DNA from: Prostheceraeus crozeri
Lineage: Eukaryota > Platyhelminthes > Polycladida > Euryleptidae
Assembly (NCBI GenBank): GCA_907163375.1
Contig: CAJQUW010006771.1
Coordinates: forward strand, 558,001-622,000
Length of the DNA: 64,000 nucleotides
Direction: 5' to 3'
Below are positions 31,801 to 41,547 of the stretch, in pieces. The notes beneath the pieces were generated by a model, which made no database searches, was not told the DNA's origin, and was given only the letters and a program-made list of their open reading frames with translations. The position numbers and the translations under genes are program-made. The stretch's first letter is position 1, and each line of letters begins with the position of its first letter.

Positions 31801-32453
31801 TAGTCTTACGAAACATATGCAATAAAAAAATATTACACATGTGTGTAAATATATAATAAATATAATACAAAAGAAGGCGGCAACTGCAAAGAAAGATATC
31901 GTGGAGGACAGATCATTGGTATACTTAAAAGACATATCTTTAGATTTCAAATGATTTAATTTTTTTATGATGCCAATTAATAACTTTCAAAATTCTAGAT
32001 TTATATCAAAGCTCAAACTATCGGAGCCGGAGCCTTTGTGATAAATCGGCTCCGGCTCCGACCAAAACCATCGGCTCCTTAAGGCTCCGGCTCCAGCTCG
32101 GCTCCGGCTCCACAGCCCTGCTGAAAAATATCTGAAATTCACTTAGAGAAATCTGAAATCCATTTAATATCTGATATTCAGTTGGAAAGATCTGAAATAG
32201 ACATGGAAAGGGTGCAGTTGGTTCCAAAAGTTAACATGCAGGGATGATAGAGAAGTTCTCGGCCTTTGAATGTTACATTGTCTTTTCAAACGACTGCAAC
32301 AAGTCTCCAAAACAAAGGCAAAAACGTCAATCACCGAAAAAAAATTTCAAAATTTTCCATTGGAAAATTTTCCGGAAAATTTTGAAAAAATTGGAAAATT
32401 TTCCGGAAAATTTTCTGGAAAATTTTCTGGAAAATTTTCCATTTGCATCACTA
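28853..32453. mobile_element. hAT-like element (TAGTGATG ends) inserted in a Polinton gene
   Basis: Ends TAGTGATG and CATCACTA are flanked by a perfect 8-bp duplication, ATTACCAC (28845-28852 and 32454-32461). Sub-terminal blocks are dense in GGAAAATTTTCC-type palindromic words. Without the nested element (29793-32120) and its 8-bp duplication it is about 1.27 kb, the same size and sequence family as the copy at 41720-42909 in the opposite orientation. No transposase; the 64-codon frame at 28945-29139 recurs in the other copy but has no domain, so this is a non-autonomous family. Confidence 0.85.
29793..32120. mobile_element. Second hAT-like element nested in the first (CAGGGCTGTGGAGCCG ends)
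   Basis: Inverted ends CAGGGCTGTGGAGCCG and CGGCTCCACAGCCCTG have near-duplicate 8-mers outside, CTGACAAA (29785-29792) and CTGAAAAA (32121-32128), one mismatch. Sub-terminal GGCTCCGGCTC repeats occur at 29820-29878 and 32025-32110. It is 2,328 bp with no recognisable transposase (non-autonomous). The nesting orders the insertions: Polinton first, then the 1.27-kb hAT, then this one. Confidence 0.8.
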
Positions 32454-33429
32454 ATTACCACCCAAGTGGTCATAAACAGTTAATATATCGAGAAGAAGCT
32501 TATTATGTAGATCTTATTCCAAGAAATGAGAAGACGTTGGTGAAGAAGATTGTGATTAAGCCAAGAAAGACAAACATGACTCCTGAAACATTATTGAAGA
32601 AGTTTAATTATCTCCTTCGAGTTGATGGTAAACAAGTGGCAACATTGACTTATATCAAATCATCTAATCATATTGCAATAAGTAAATTAAATGTTGATGA
32701 TCTAGTATTAGTTTGTTCAAAAGATTTTCATCAGTTTTTACGACATCGTTCTGCAGGTGTTCATGGAAAATTTGGTATGCAACATTTACCATGTGAAAGG
32801 TCAAATCAATTTGATACAGAATGGACCGTATCTTTATACAGAAAGCGTATAGAGCCTTTAGGTGGTATCTTGCATAAAACAAGAGTGTTGATGCCTCGCA
32901 TTATTACTTCAGTTAAATTGGTTGTAGATTATTTAAATGAAGTGATTAATGAGCAACATATTTCAATTTCTGAAAAAGAAGGTGCTTTGTCTCTCACTAT
33001 AAGTGGAAAAGGTATTGAACTAATTATGGATAAAACTCTAATGGACATTTTGGGTTTTGATCGAAATATCTTTAAAAGTGGTACTGTAACCAAAGTTAGC
33101 GCAGACATGTCGCTATTGCGTCGTATTAACTATTTTCAGATATATTCCAATATTGGTGAAGATGTACGTGTGGGAGATGTTGAAGCTCCATTGCTAGTAA
33201 TGATACCATACCAGCCAAAAAGCTGCAGTATTTTATCTGAGCATACTTTCAAGAAAGTGCATTATACAAAGCTGAAATCAAACTACATCCCAAAAATTGA
33301 TTTGCAATTCATGACGATGCTGGTGCGTTGATTCCTTTTCATAAAGATGCTGTAACAAGTATCACACTCCATTTCCGAATGAAGAGTTAATGCAAAAGTA
33401 TGCTAATATATTTTTCCAATGTGATTAGT

Positions 33430-34955
33430 ATGGAAAGTGAAAATGGAGATTTGTTTCTAATTTACTTACCCAGTAATGCTTCTATGAATAAATTTCCTAA
33501 TAATAAACCATCAGACTTTCGAGTAGAATTAAATCGCTCACTACATCTAGAAGGTGAATGGGAAGTAGGTGTTTCCAGCATTTGCTATGATAGCAATATT
33601 CAGAATGTGAATGATTTGGAAGAAATGATATTGACTCCTCGCACCCATGATGGAATAACGATGAATAATGCTTTCCAGTTCCAATACAATTTAACGTCAG
33701 ATGGAAAGTGTAACTATGAATGGATTCAGATAAAATCAGATTATTATGGTCCATTTGGGGATGAGAAAATTATTAAGGCATTCAATAGTGGTAATACCTC
33801 CATCATGAAGAATAAGGATCAGAAAGTTTATGAGTTTGCTATCATGGCTGATACATTGGAGTGGGAGACAGTTCCTTCGCTTTCATTCTTTTACTAAGGT
33901 CTTACACTGAGGTTGGATAATGAATTCTATCCACATCTTGGTTTTGGCCGTGGACTACATCTAGCGTCAATTGCTACTGCAAATGTTAAAAAAGTTTATT
34001 CAAATCGAATCAACAAATTTCATTATAAATTTAAAATATTTGATGAAGATGTTGTAGAATGTGAAGAACGCATCATTTTGAAAAAGCGTGGTGTTCAACC
34101 TTTATCACTTATTGAGTTAGTAAAACGATGGAATGAGACTGTGGGTAAGAAGTATGGAGAAAAAATTATGGCGGACAAAAATAAGTTGATCATTCAGAAA
34201 TATAATGACAAACTTACAGTTTATTTCTCTCCAACCTTGCGTCATTTTGTAAGACATCATACACCTATTATTGGAAGCGGTTTGGTTTATGCTTCTCATG
34301 AATATCACACTAAAGCTGATTCAGTTAATGATGAATGGTGGGTGGATATCTATGGTGATCGCATCAAGAAAATTTACCAGTCTTATCAAGAATCTAAAGT
34401 TGCTATCAATATAATGCCGCGTCTATATCATACAGTTGAAAGCTTCATTCATGTAATAAATCCCTATATACAACAGAAGTTGAAGCATGTGATGAAAAGT
34501 AAATATGATATAAAGACACACCACATTTCGTTTTCAATTGAAAATCAACGCGTTGTTCTGAAACTGGGTGATGACATTCAATGTCAATTGAGTAAAAATT
34601 TGAAAAACTCTTTGGTTTTTCAATGCTACAAAATATGTTTACTGCTGCGCATACGATTGGTATAGAAACACCAATGACATTTGATAAACATGAACAACAC
34701 CTCTACATTCAAGGTGATTTGATTCTACCTATTTCTGTTGGCGAGGAAAAAGAACACATTTTACTTGATTTCATTCATGATAAGGATGCTTTATATGGAA
34801 TTGTCGAGAAGATGTTTCAACCTATTTTCTACCATCCTGTTATCAAACAAACTATACCATCTATTTCTATCAAAATTACAAATGGTCTACATGAGTGCAT
34901 CCATGTCAAAGTGACTAAATCCCTCGCAACTTTAGTGTTTCGGAAAACAAAGTGA
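33430..34955 (+). pseudogene. G-E-W-E-V-G family structural protein 2, one stop and one frameshift
   Basis: The start region (MESENGDLFLIYLPSNASMN, then a P-N-N-x-x-S-D-F stretch and LEGEWEVGVSSICYDSN) is the same family signature as in the preceding gene. TAA at 33895-33897 is in frame with the continuation from 33898 (TLRLDNEFYPHLGFG). Near 34605-34625 a one-base phase change at the TTTTT run joins a C-terminal part ending at 34955. Both paralogues share the middle block (HFVRHHTPIIGSGLVY here, HQFLRHRSAGVHGKFG there; DEWWVDIYGDRIKKIYQ here, DTEWTVSLYRKRIEP there). Roughly 500 residues. Likely a virion surface or vertex component. AATAAA follows at 34978. Confidence 0.65.
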
Positions 34956-35006
34956 AGTCATTGTAAAATTTTATTGAAATAAAAATATGTGTATGAAAAA
35001 GTCTCT

Positions 35007-38000
35007 TCACAGATATATGGGGAATGGGCTGACTGTAGGCATATATTGCAGGAAGTGCAATCTAAAGCGATACATAAAACAACAATGAATGTCAACAAAA
35101 GCATCATCAAAATACTGATTTGAGACTGAATCTATTTGCACATCTCCTGAATGTGGTAGTGTGAGTTTAATTCTTTTGGTTAGTGATATGTTTATATCAG
35201 GATGACCATGTGGAAGAGATATGTTATGCCCTTTCCAACACCTCTTATCTTACCACGCTGAAAGTGCTCGCTTTCTAAATGTATGAGTTTTTACCTCATG
35301 CGTCTTTGATTTTAAGATGGTCATGTTGACAAACGTTACACACGTATTTTCAAAGGCCTTCTGATAGACCCTGTTTCATATTTACAACAATCGATTTAGA
35401 TATGCCTTTTGCGCGCTTAATACTGTCACTTGAGTCTTTTGGTTTCATAGAATGCATTTTAGGACGAAGAAGAATCATTTCCTTAATTTCTTTTCCTGCC
35501 ATTTCATTTTTGAAGCACCCTAATTTTGCTTTATTTTTAGTAGAGTATAGTGGGTGATCTGTAGGATAAGTTGACGTATCAAAATAATTTTCTAAAGATT
35601 TTCCTATTTCATTGAAGTCTAACTCTTTCTGAGCAGCGATACTTAAAAAGAAACTGTCTCTATCACCACCCAGCAAACGCACGTCTTCAATTAGAGGACA
35701 TGGTTTTAATATTCTTTAGAAGAGTTGATACATTTCAAGCTTGGAATAATCTAATACAGCTTGTCCAATGTAGATGGCCTTGCACAACTCTACTTCTGAT
35801 TTTATCATTTTAACACCAACCAACTCATCATCTATAATATCTCTATCAATAAAGAGAGGTGATGCCGCTAACTTTTGGAATTTATCATTATGATTCACAA
35901 GTTTATAGTTTATACGTTTTCTAACATCCTCCATCGTCTTACCAAAAAGACTATTATTCTTATATTTATAAAAATCCTTTTCAAAATTATTTTGGGCTAG
36001 TGCACGTTTCTGGCTGTTACTATCAATATATGGTTTCAGAAAGGCTTTCTGTCTAAATTTGATAATGCGGTGAACCGTTTTTAAAATCATGCCCATTTCT
36101 AAATAAAATTTTCAGATGGAAAGGTAGACTAGATAATTTTCTTTATCAAATTGAGAAAGCAAAAGTATGCGACAAGGCTTATACTTGGGCTGTCCACTCC
36201 CTTCTGAATCTTTATGAAATTGTTTCATAAAGTCCAAAAACATATCTTCAGTCACTTCACCTGATTCGGGCGCAAGTGGAAAATCCACAGTTTTATTTTT
36301 AATACTATTTGGATAGATAAGATCTACCTCAAAATAATATCCCCAATCACCATCATCTGGAATAGCTAGTATGTTTGAAGGATTGGAGAAATGTTGAATT
36401 TCACTATCACCTAGCCAGCTAAACTCAGAGTGAAGTAGAGGTTTGGATAGTGAACTACCATATAAATTATTCTGGTCATAGTACTTTAGAGGAATCTGAT
36501 CATCATCTACTATTTTTGATTTTATTTGATGTCTATTTACAAATGTGAGACCACCGCGAATTCCTCGCTCAAATAAATTGTACATCTCTGGATCTTGTAA
36601 AAGATGGATGCTCTCTCCAGTCATTTTAAAAGCAGACTGGAATGACATGGCTGGAAGACTGACAAAGTGGATAGGGTGTAATTTATCTTCTTCTAATGTC
36701 ACTCGCCGAAACTCCTGAAATACATCAGCCAGCAAAAATACATCTAAGTTTAGATAGGCAATCATATAATCGCTAAACGTTTGACAGTCAAATTTTGTCC
36801 ATGCAACTTGAGCATGATTGTAATCTTCTACCCTACATTCTATACCAGTCAAATCATTTTTAAATTTATCTATTGATGGAAGAGAAGTCTCACTAAGTTT
36901 AGAAATGTTATGAAAGTATGCATATGGAAACACTCCTTTGCGTGTGATGACTTCATCCGTCAAGTTGGGATATTGTTTCTTCAAATTTTAAGTTAATGGA
37001 AGAAACTTAAGATTTTGAACGAGAGATGCTAGTGATGAAGTCATGAATTGATAGGAATCTAAAAATTTTATATCAAAGTAGACTGTCTTATTTTCTTTAG
37101 TCTTATCAACTGGTACTTTTGCTGTCATGGACATAAATTTTTCCCTCGTTTTAGCTATAACATTCATCAACCATCCCTTCATTTTTCCTAACCCCCCTTT
37201 TATTATCATATGGCTGTCATAGCCTCTGAAGTTATGAAACATTACGGGTAGAGTGCGCCGCTTCATTCTTAGAGAAAAATTGCATCTTGAACACAGTGCG
37301 TTTCTAAATTTGCCAGTGATGTGATCATGGTCACGCACTTTCTTAATTTTACCCTCATCAAACGTTTTATTACATTTTGAGCAGACTTTACAACTTTCAA
37401 ATTTTACCTGATCATCTGCTGTCATATTTAATGATCTGTGATAGAGTTCACTATCATATTTTTGTTGAAATTTACTAGCACTTTCCAGGAATTGCAAGAA
37501 TTTGTGTATACAATCCTCACCTTGCCAGACGTGCATTTTATCATTTTTATTTTGGAAATGATTATGCCATACCTCATAACAGGATATGGCTGCTGGCTTG
37601 TGGATGTTATCATCAATATAGCATTCGATGTCAGCATAGATGACACGAAGAGGACTTAATTCACTACCATTCTCTCTATATGAAAAGATTTTATCTTTGG
37701 GCATGCGTTCCATTTGCAATTTACCTCGCTTACACCATTCATAATGTTTTTGAAACTTATCTTTTGACCAGAAGGATCTCATACAACGATCACATATGAA
37801 ATGCTCCCCCCTTTTGGATGTTAAGTGGGAATATAGTCGATGAATATTTGGAATACCGCAGTAATGCCATTGTTGACTGCTATCCTCATATACCAACAAG
37901 AGGTTGACAACGCGATCATAAGTTGATGAACGTTTGTTGTAGCGTACACCTTTAAGTCCTTTTTGCCAGACATGAACAACTATTTTAATTTCATTTAATT

Positions 38001-39099
38001 TTTCAAATTTCTTTATATCTTTCAATTTCATATCTTCACTATTACAGTCATCAAATTTCAATTCATTCTCACATGGATGATATTTGATTTTGCGGAAACG
38101 GTTGTTCTGTACATCATGATAGTGGAGAATGGATAAAACCGCATACTTAAAACAGTGCGATTCACAATCTATAGAAATGACTGCTTTCTTATCTTTTAAC
38201 GTCTTTGGAAGATTGAAGGAGCCTCGTCTACTGTAATTTTCTAATAGAGTAATTTTAAACATGGCAGATTCTACACCATCAAAAATCAAACCTCTATCGC
38301 GCTCGTTAAATTTATCAATATTTGATTTCAGCCCTTGAATGTGAAAATTTAACCATATTTCTTTATCTACCAGCTCTGTAGCAGGAGAGGAGGGTATGTG
38401 AAACTCCAACTGCACTATTTCGCCAGTATAATGATCAACTTTAGCATATTTTATTTTAAAATGGATGAGCCCTTATATTCTAAAGTTGTCTAAATTTCTA
38501 AAGAGCGCATCTATTAATATTGAATTTTGATGAAACCACTCCGGAAAATCAGCAATGGCTTCTGAGGATTCCATCTGGTAATTTCTCACTACATTATTAA
38601 GCGACACTTCAGTGAGACGGATAGAGGAGGTGCTGTTACTATAACTATCATTTGCATGCGTGTGGTGAAGTCTATGTGAAGGTAATTCAAAACGTGTTTC
38701 AAAAGATTGAGTGCAAAAGTCGCAAGTAAAGGAGACATGTTGAATAGAATCATCCTCACCTCGGGAGATTGATGATGTCTTGGGTTGACATATACGTTGT
38801 CTGATGTGCCGGGCGAGATCACGCTTCCTTGTAAAGATGTGACCACAATCAGCACATTCCCGCTCATTAGATTCCCGCGACTGTCCGCTTGAACTGGTAC
38901 TAACATCACCTGAAAGAGAAATCATACTATCATCTCTATTAAAGTTATAGTTTATTGTTACAACCTACCTTCACTTAACAGCTCTAAAGTTTCCTCGAGA
39001 AGGGAGCGATTTGCTGATGAAGTAGATGGCTGAAATTGAGAAAGATGCTATTAACCAAACGTTGGAGGGAGATGAGTGAAGAAATCTTCAACTTACCAT
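35007..39099 (-). pseudogene. POLB: Protein-primed DNA polymerase B (Polinton POLB), three exons, several in-frame stops
   Basis: Exon 1 is just ATG 39097-39099 followed by GTAAGT; exon 2 is 38969-39029; exon 3 starts at 38909 (introns 67 and 59 bp). Two C2H2 fingers come first (CADCGHIFTRKRDLARH and CDFCTQSF...H...H). Later zinc motifs are CDRCMRSFWSKDKFQKHYEWC-like and an EndoVII-like CKVCSKCNKTF...DHDH. Exonuclease motifs: VIYADIECY, FHNFRGYDSHMI, YLNLDVFLLADV. Polymerase motifs: A YYDQNNLYG, B KNNSLFGKTMEDVRKR, C GGDRDSFF (D-R-D where D-T-D is usual). A C-terminal RKRALSAW...DKR block lies near 35240. One frame from 38909 to about 35310 is broken by TAA 38473, TAA 36988, TGA 36112 and TAA 35716. 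A phase change near 35298 and a further TAA follow near the C-terminus. Not functional as written. Confidence 0.92.
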
Positions 39100-39224
39100 T
39101 TCAACGAAAACATGTTTAAGTATGATACTTCAATGCTAGAAAATTGCATAGTTTATCAAAATAGAGACTTCACTTATTCTCAATACGTATCAAATATAGA
39201 ATGAAAAATAAGTCTGTTTCCCCC

Positions 39225-39235
39225 CTTTTATATAC
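39225..39235 (-). promoter_or_regulatory. TATA box (GTATATAAAAG) of the polymerase gene
   Basis: On the minus strand, about 125 bp before the polymerase ATG at 39099 and preceding a G-run. The rightward gene at 39331 starts about 100 bp to the other side, so this is a divergent intergenic promoter region. Confidence 0.65.
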
Positions 39236-39330
39236 TCTCATACTCGGCATTCATTGGCTCTTCATTTGGTTGGCTACTTACTTGTACTTAAGCACTAAGA
39301 AATTAAGTTTATAGCATACAATTTGAAGTC

Positions 39331-39729
39331 ATGAATTCGCCAACAGCAACTCTCTCCGTGGACACATCAACTTGCCCTCCCGCTCCAAAGAAGGTGAAGT
39401 TGGAGAAGAAGAAAACAGTTGAGGATATTCCAAGTTTGGAGTATCCGTCTCTGACTGAGAAAGAGGAGATGGAAATGGTGTATGTGAGGTGGAAGTACCT
39501 ACTATACAACAAGGAGGATGTGTCGAAGGAGGAGGATATCAGTCTTATCCATGACATACGGAGATGGTACAGCCCATCGTCTCAACCCAGGAACGAGATT
39601 GAATGGGACTATGTATTTGGTGTATTGGCTGCAGCCGAGGAAAGACTGCGACAGCTGAAATGTGACTGCAGTAACTGCGAATCGCTGTGGGACAATATTA
39701 GTACTGAAGAACTTCTAAATTATTTGTAG
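39331..39729 (+). CDS. Unrecognised acidic/basic accessory protein with NLS-like stretch
   Basis: 132 residues. The N-terminus is Ser/Thr/Pro-rich, followed by PPAPKKVKLEKKK, a monopartite nuclear-localisation-like signal. The middle is acidic with YVRWKYLLYNKED, and the C-terminus has CDCSNCESLWDNISTEEL, a C-x-C-x2-C cluster. No family recognised. It is intact and divergent from the polymerase gene. Nuclear localisation is inferred from the basic stretch; it may be regulatory. Confidence 0.55.
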   Translation: MNSPTATLSVDTSTCPPAPKKVKLEKKKTVEDIPSLEYPSLTEKEEMEMVYVRWKYLLYNKEDVSKEEDISLIHDIRRWYSPSSQPRNEIEWDYVFGVLAAAEERLRQLKCDCSNCESLWDNISTEELLNYL

Positions 39730-39993
39730 TTTCTGAATATATTTTTCATTTGTTATATCTGTCTGTTTTCACTTATTTCTGGGTAATGTAGTCATCAACA
39801 TCATAGTGAAAATCTAATCATTTGACAGCTCAGTATAAATCATAGCAGCTGATGTTAGACACCATCTTTTTTCCTAAATACTACCTCAATCACTGCTGAG
39901 ATTGGTATATCTTGCAAACTTCTGACTTAAACAGTCTTTATCTAAATTAGAGTGATTCTGATTGGCTGTCGAGGAAAGTATTGTTGAATATCC

Positions 39994-40002
39994 TATATAA
40001 AT
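39994..40002 (+). promoter_or_regulatory. TATA box (TATATAAAT) of the 40053 gene
   Basis: 51 bp before the ATG at 40053, with a TTCTCATTCACATC initiator-like stretch about 30 bp downstream. Canonical spacing. Confidence 0.65.
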
Positions 40003-40052
40003 CATAAGATTGTAGCACTTCTCATTCACATCATACGATCGAACAGGCTAGT

Positions 40053-40328
40053 ATGGCAAATTCTTCGGAAGCCTTAAATATTTTCCACAAAATTTTCGAA
40101 GTTGTCGATGAATGGGACGAGGATATGAACAGTGGCAATAAACCCAAAATCGCCAATGACGAGGAGAAGAGCTGTAGCAAAAGTGAAATCACCCAAGTTG
40201 TATGGAGTGAGGGCGAGTTCACACCGAAGACGACGCGACTCAGAAGAGTGCCAAATGCACCAAAGCGAGTGGTATATTACAGGATTTATAATGACTTGAA
40301 ACCAGTCCCACTGAACTTTGATAAATAA
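40053..40328 (+). CDS. Unrecognised small acidic accessory protein
   Basis: 91 residues: an acidic N-terminal half (EVVDEWDEDMNSGNKP), and a more basic C-terminal half with TRLRRVPNAPKRVVYYRIYN. It is intact with its own TATA box. No homologue recognised. It sits in the accessory arm with other short independently promoted genes, which in virus-like elements often act on the host; that role is inference. Confidence 0.55.
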   Translation: MANSSEALNIFHKIFEVVDEWDEDMNSGNKPKIANDEEKSCSKSEITQVVWSEGEFTPKTTRLRRVPNAPKRVVYYRIYNDLKPVPLNFDK

Positions 40329-40400
40329 ATCTAAAGAACTACATGTCTTTGTTTTGCAATGTATTGATCTAGAAATGGAAATAAAGGGAGGAATTTAGAT

Positions 40401-40895
40401 ATGGGGCTTATTGTATACATGGTTGCGAATGTCATCACATTTATTATCGGTCTACTTTTCTATCAAAAGCAATCAAAAGAGATCGCATCATTAGTAAAGA
40501 GAGAAGATGTATATGTTTGCGTGTGGCGCAAGAGTGCCCTCCCATATCATCCCTTCATCATTTAGCCTCAACAATAGAGACAGTTTTTAAGAGAACTCAT
40601 GATTCATTCTCAGATAACGTATGCAATGGAGAATTTAAAAAAGTAACCTGCGGCAGATAGCTAAGACTCAACCGATTGGCGTTCAAAGTGCTACGTTGAG
40701 CGAAGAGACCACGACGACCGTTGGAAAGTCGGATTAAGGTAAGTCTCAAGCCCTTGCCACACTCATCACTACGATATCATCCGCTGTCTCAAGAGAGATC
40801 GCCCACCAACAGGAAGAATTATACCGAAGTTCTCCGTGCCATGCAACGTTAAAGTTGACTGATAGCAGATACAACATTATGACTATATTTTTTAT
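40401..40895 (+). pseudogene. Decayed membrane-anchored accessory gene
   Basis: ATG 40401 opens a 54-codon frame with an N-terminal hydrophobic span (VYMVANVITFIIGLLFY, residues 5-21) and a polar segment (KQSKEIASLVKRE). It closes at TAG 40563-40565. Coding-like sequence continues in other frames: LASTIETVFKRTHDSFSDNV from about 40565, and IAKTQPIGVQSATLSEETTT followed by ALATLITTISSAVSREIAHQ from about 40657. The simplest reading is one single-span protein broken by two frameshifts and a stop. If not, the 54-residue ORF alone may be a small membrane protein. Confidence 0.4.
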
Positions 40896-40901
40896 ATTCG
40901 T

Positions 40902-41006
40902 GTGATAGATTCAGTCAGACCATAAAGTCTGTCCAGGGCAAACCACGAGGAGGTACTATCACATTTTGCCCCTTGTGGTCTCTTAAAGACCGATGGTTCG
41001 TTCTCG
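40902..41006 (-). repeat. Duplicated 3'-end module, copy 1 (second copy 41365-41468)
   Basis: About 103 bp present twice in the same orientation with about 85% identity. Read on the minus strand it starts with codons for RERT(I/N)GL and a stop, then a tract rich in complementary words: GGTCT...AGACC, GGGGCAAA...TTTGCCC, CAGAC...GTCTG and GTGATAG...CTATCAC. It lies at the 3' end of the leftward gene at 41016-41279; the second copy lies after the leftward coiled-coil gene. Probably a shared 3' UTR with RNA structure. Confidence 0.6.
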
Positions 41007-41015
41007 GATACATGT

Positions 41016-41279
41016 CTAGATTTGACCGATTCCGCTGAGAGAGACTTTTAATCTCTCTATGTCAGCGGCATCGACCTCCTCTACTTCCATCCGACTGTCA
41101 GAGGGCGGAATATATCTCCACTCTGTTGAATCGGCATCATCGGTAACCGATGAGCCGATTCGAGCAACATTGTTATGGACTCGCTCTCGCTCCTCCATCT
41201 CTGAAAACTCAATAAATAAATTTCTCGGTCTAAGCCGAGTCTTGTCAGGAGAGCTGACTGTCGTCTTAGGTGTGTTCAT
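41016..41279 (-). CDS. Unrecognised small accessory protein
   Basis: 87 residues from ATG 41279, with a TATA box 40 bp upstream. It is charged throughout, with FIEFSEMEERERVHNNVARI and an acidic C-terminal half (MEVEEVDAADIERLKVSL). The stop is TAG. The frame continues after it to a second stop through RERTIGL, the peptide also encoded by the duplicated downstream module, so the C-terminus may originally have been longer. No family recognised. Confidence 0.55.
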   Translation of the reverse strand: MNTPKTTVSSPDKTRLRPRNLFIEFSEMEERERVHNNVARIGSSVTDDADSTEWRYIPPSDSRMEVEEVDAADIERLKVSLSGIGQI

Positions 41280-41316
41280 GATGGAGTATAGAATGAAAAT
41301 GAAAGTGAGGTAATGG

Positions 41317-41324
41317 TTTATATA
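41317..41324 (-). promoter_or_regulatory. TATA box (TATATAAA) of the 41016-41279 gene
   Basis: On the minus strand, 38 bp before the ATG at 41279, preceded by GGG. Confidence 0.65.
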
Positions 41325-41364
41325 CCCCTCTGATACAAAGACATGACTCAGTCTTTCTAATTAT

Positions 41365-41468
41365 GTGATAGATTCAGTCAGACCGAAGTCTGTCCAGGGC
41401 AAACCACGTGGAGGTACTATCACTTTTTGCCCCATGGTGGCCTCCTAAAGACCGTTGGTTCGTTCACG
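41365..41468 (-). repeat. Duplicated 3'-end module, copy 2
   Basis: The second copy of the module at 40902-41006, with the same order of complementary words. Stem differences include loop changes in the CAGAC hairpin (TTCG here, six bases in copy 1) and a G-U-compatible change in GGTCT/AGGCC. A candidate intron (donor GTAAGT near 41535, acceptor TTTTTCAG near 41475) precedes it on the minus strand. Confidence 0.55.
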
Positions 41469-41547
41469 TCGCATCTGAAAAATAGGAAGAAAATAGATGA
41501 AATTATATTCAAGTGATAGAGATGATATTAACTTACCATAAATTAAC

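Larger units (their letters stand above)
28379..33390 (+). pseudogene. G-E-W-E-V-G family structural protein 1 (minor capsid/penton candidate), split by a transposon
   Basis: The first part, 28379-28852, has NRFAGNRAAIFSTPI and LNGEWEVGVTQLVHS, the 'N....F...L.....L.G.WEVG' signature of a widespread Polinton structural protein. A 3.6-kb hAT-like insertion (28853-32453) with 8-bp duplication ATTACCAC follows. The second part, 32462-33331, continues in a consistent frame (WTVSLYRKRIEPLGG and similar). Near 33312 the phase changes by one base, and the frame then used reaches TAA 33388-33390 with a TLHFR-type end seen in Polinton minor capsid proteins. Excluding the insert the gene encodes roughly 460 residues. 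The family is probably vertex or fibre-like. Its paralogue follows at 33430. Confidence 0.7.

Noticed and set aside
19747..38475. Alternative genetic code or programmed readthrough to explain the in-frame stops
   Set aside because: Both TAA and TGA occur inside genes while the same codons end other genes normally, and frameshifts and transposon insertions accompany them. Ordinary decay is simpler.
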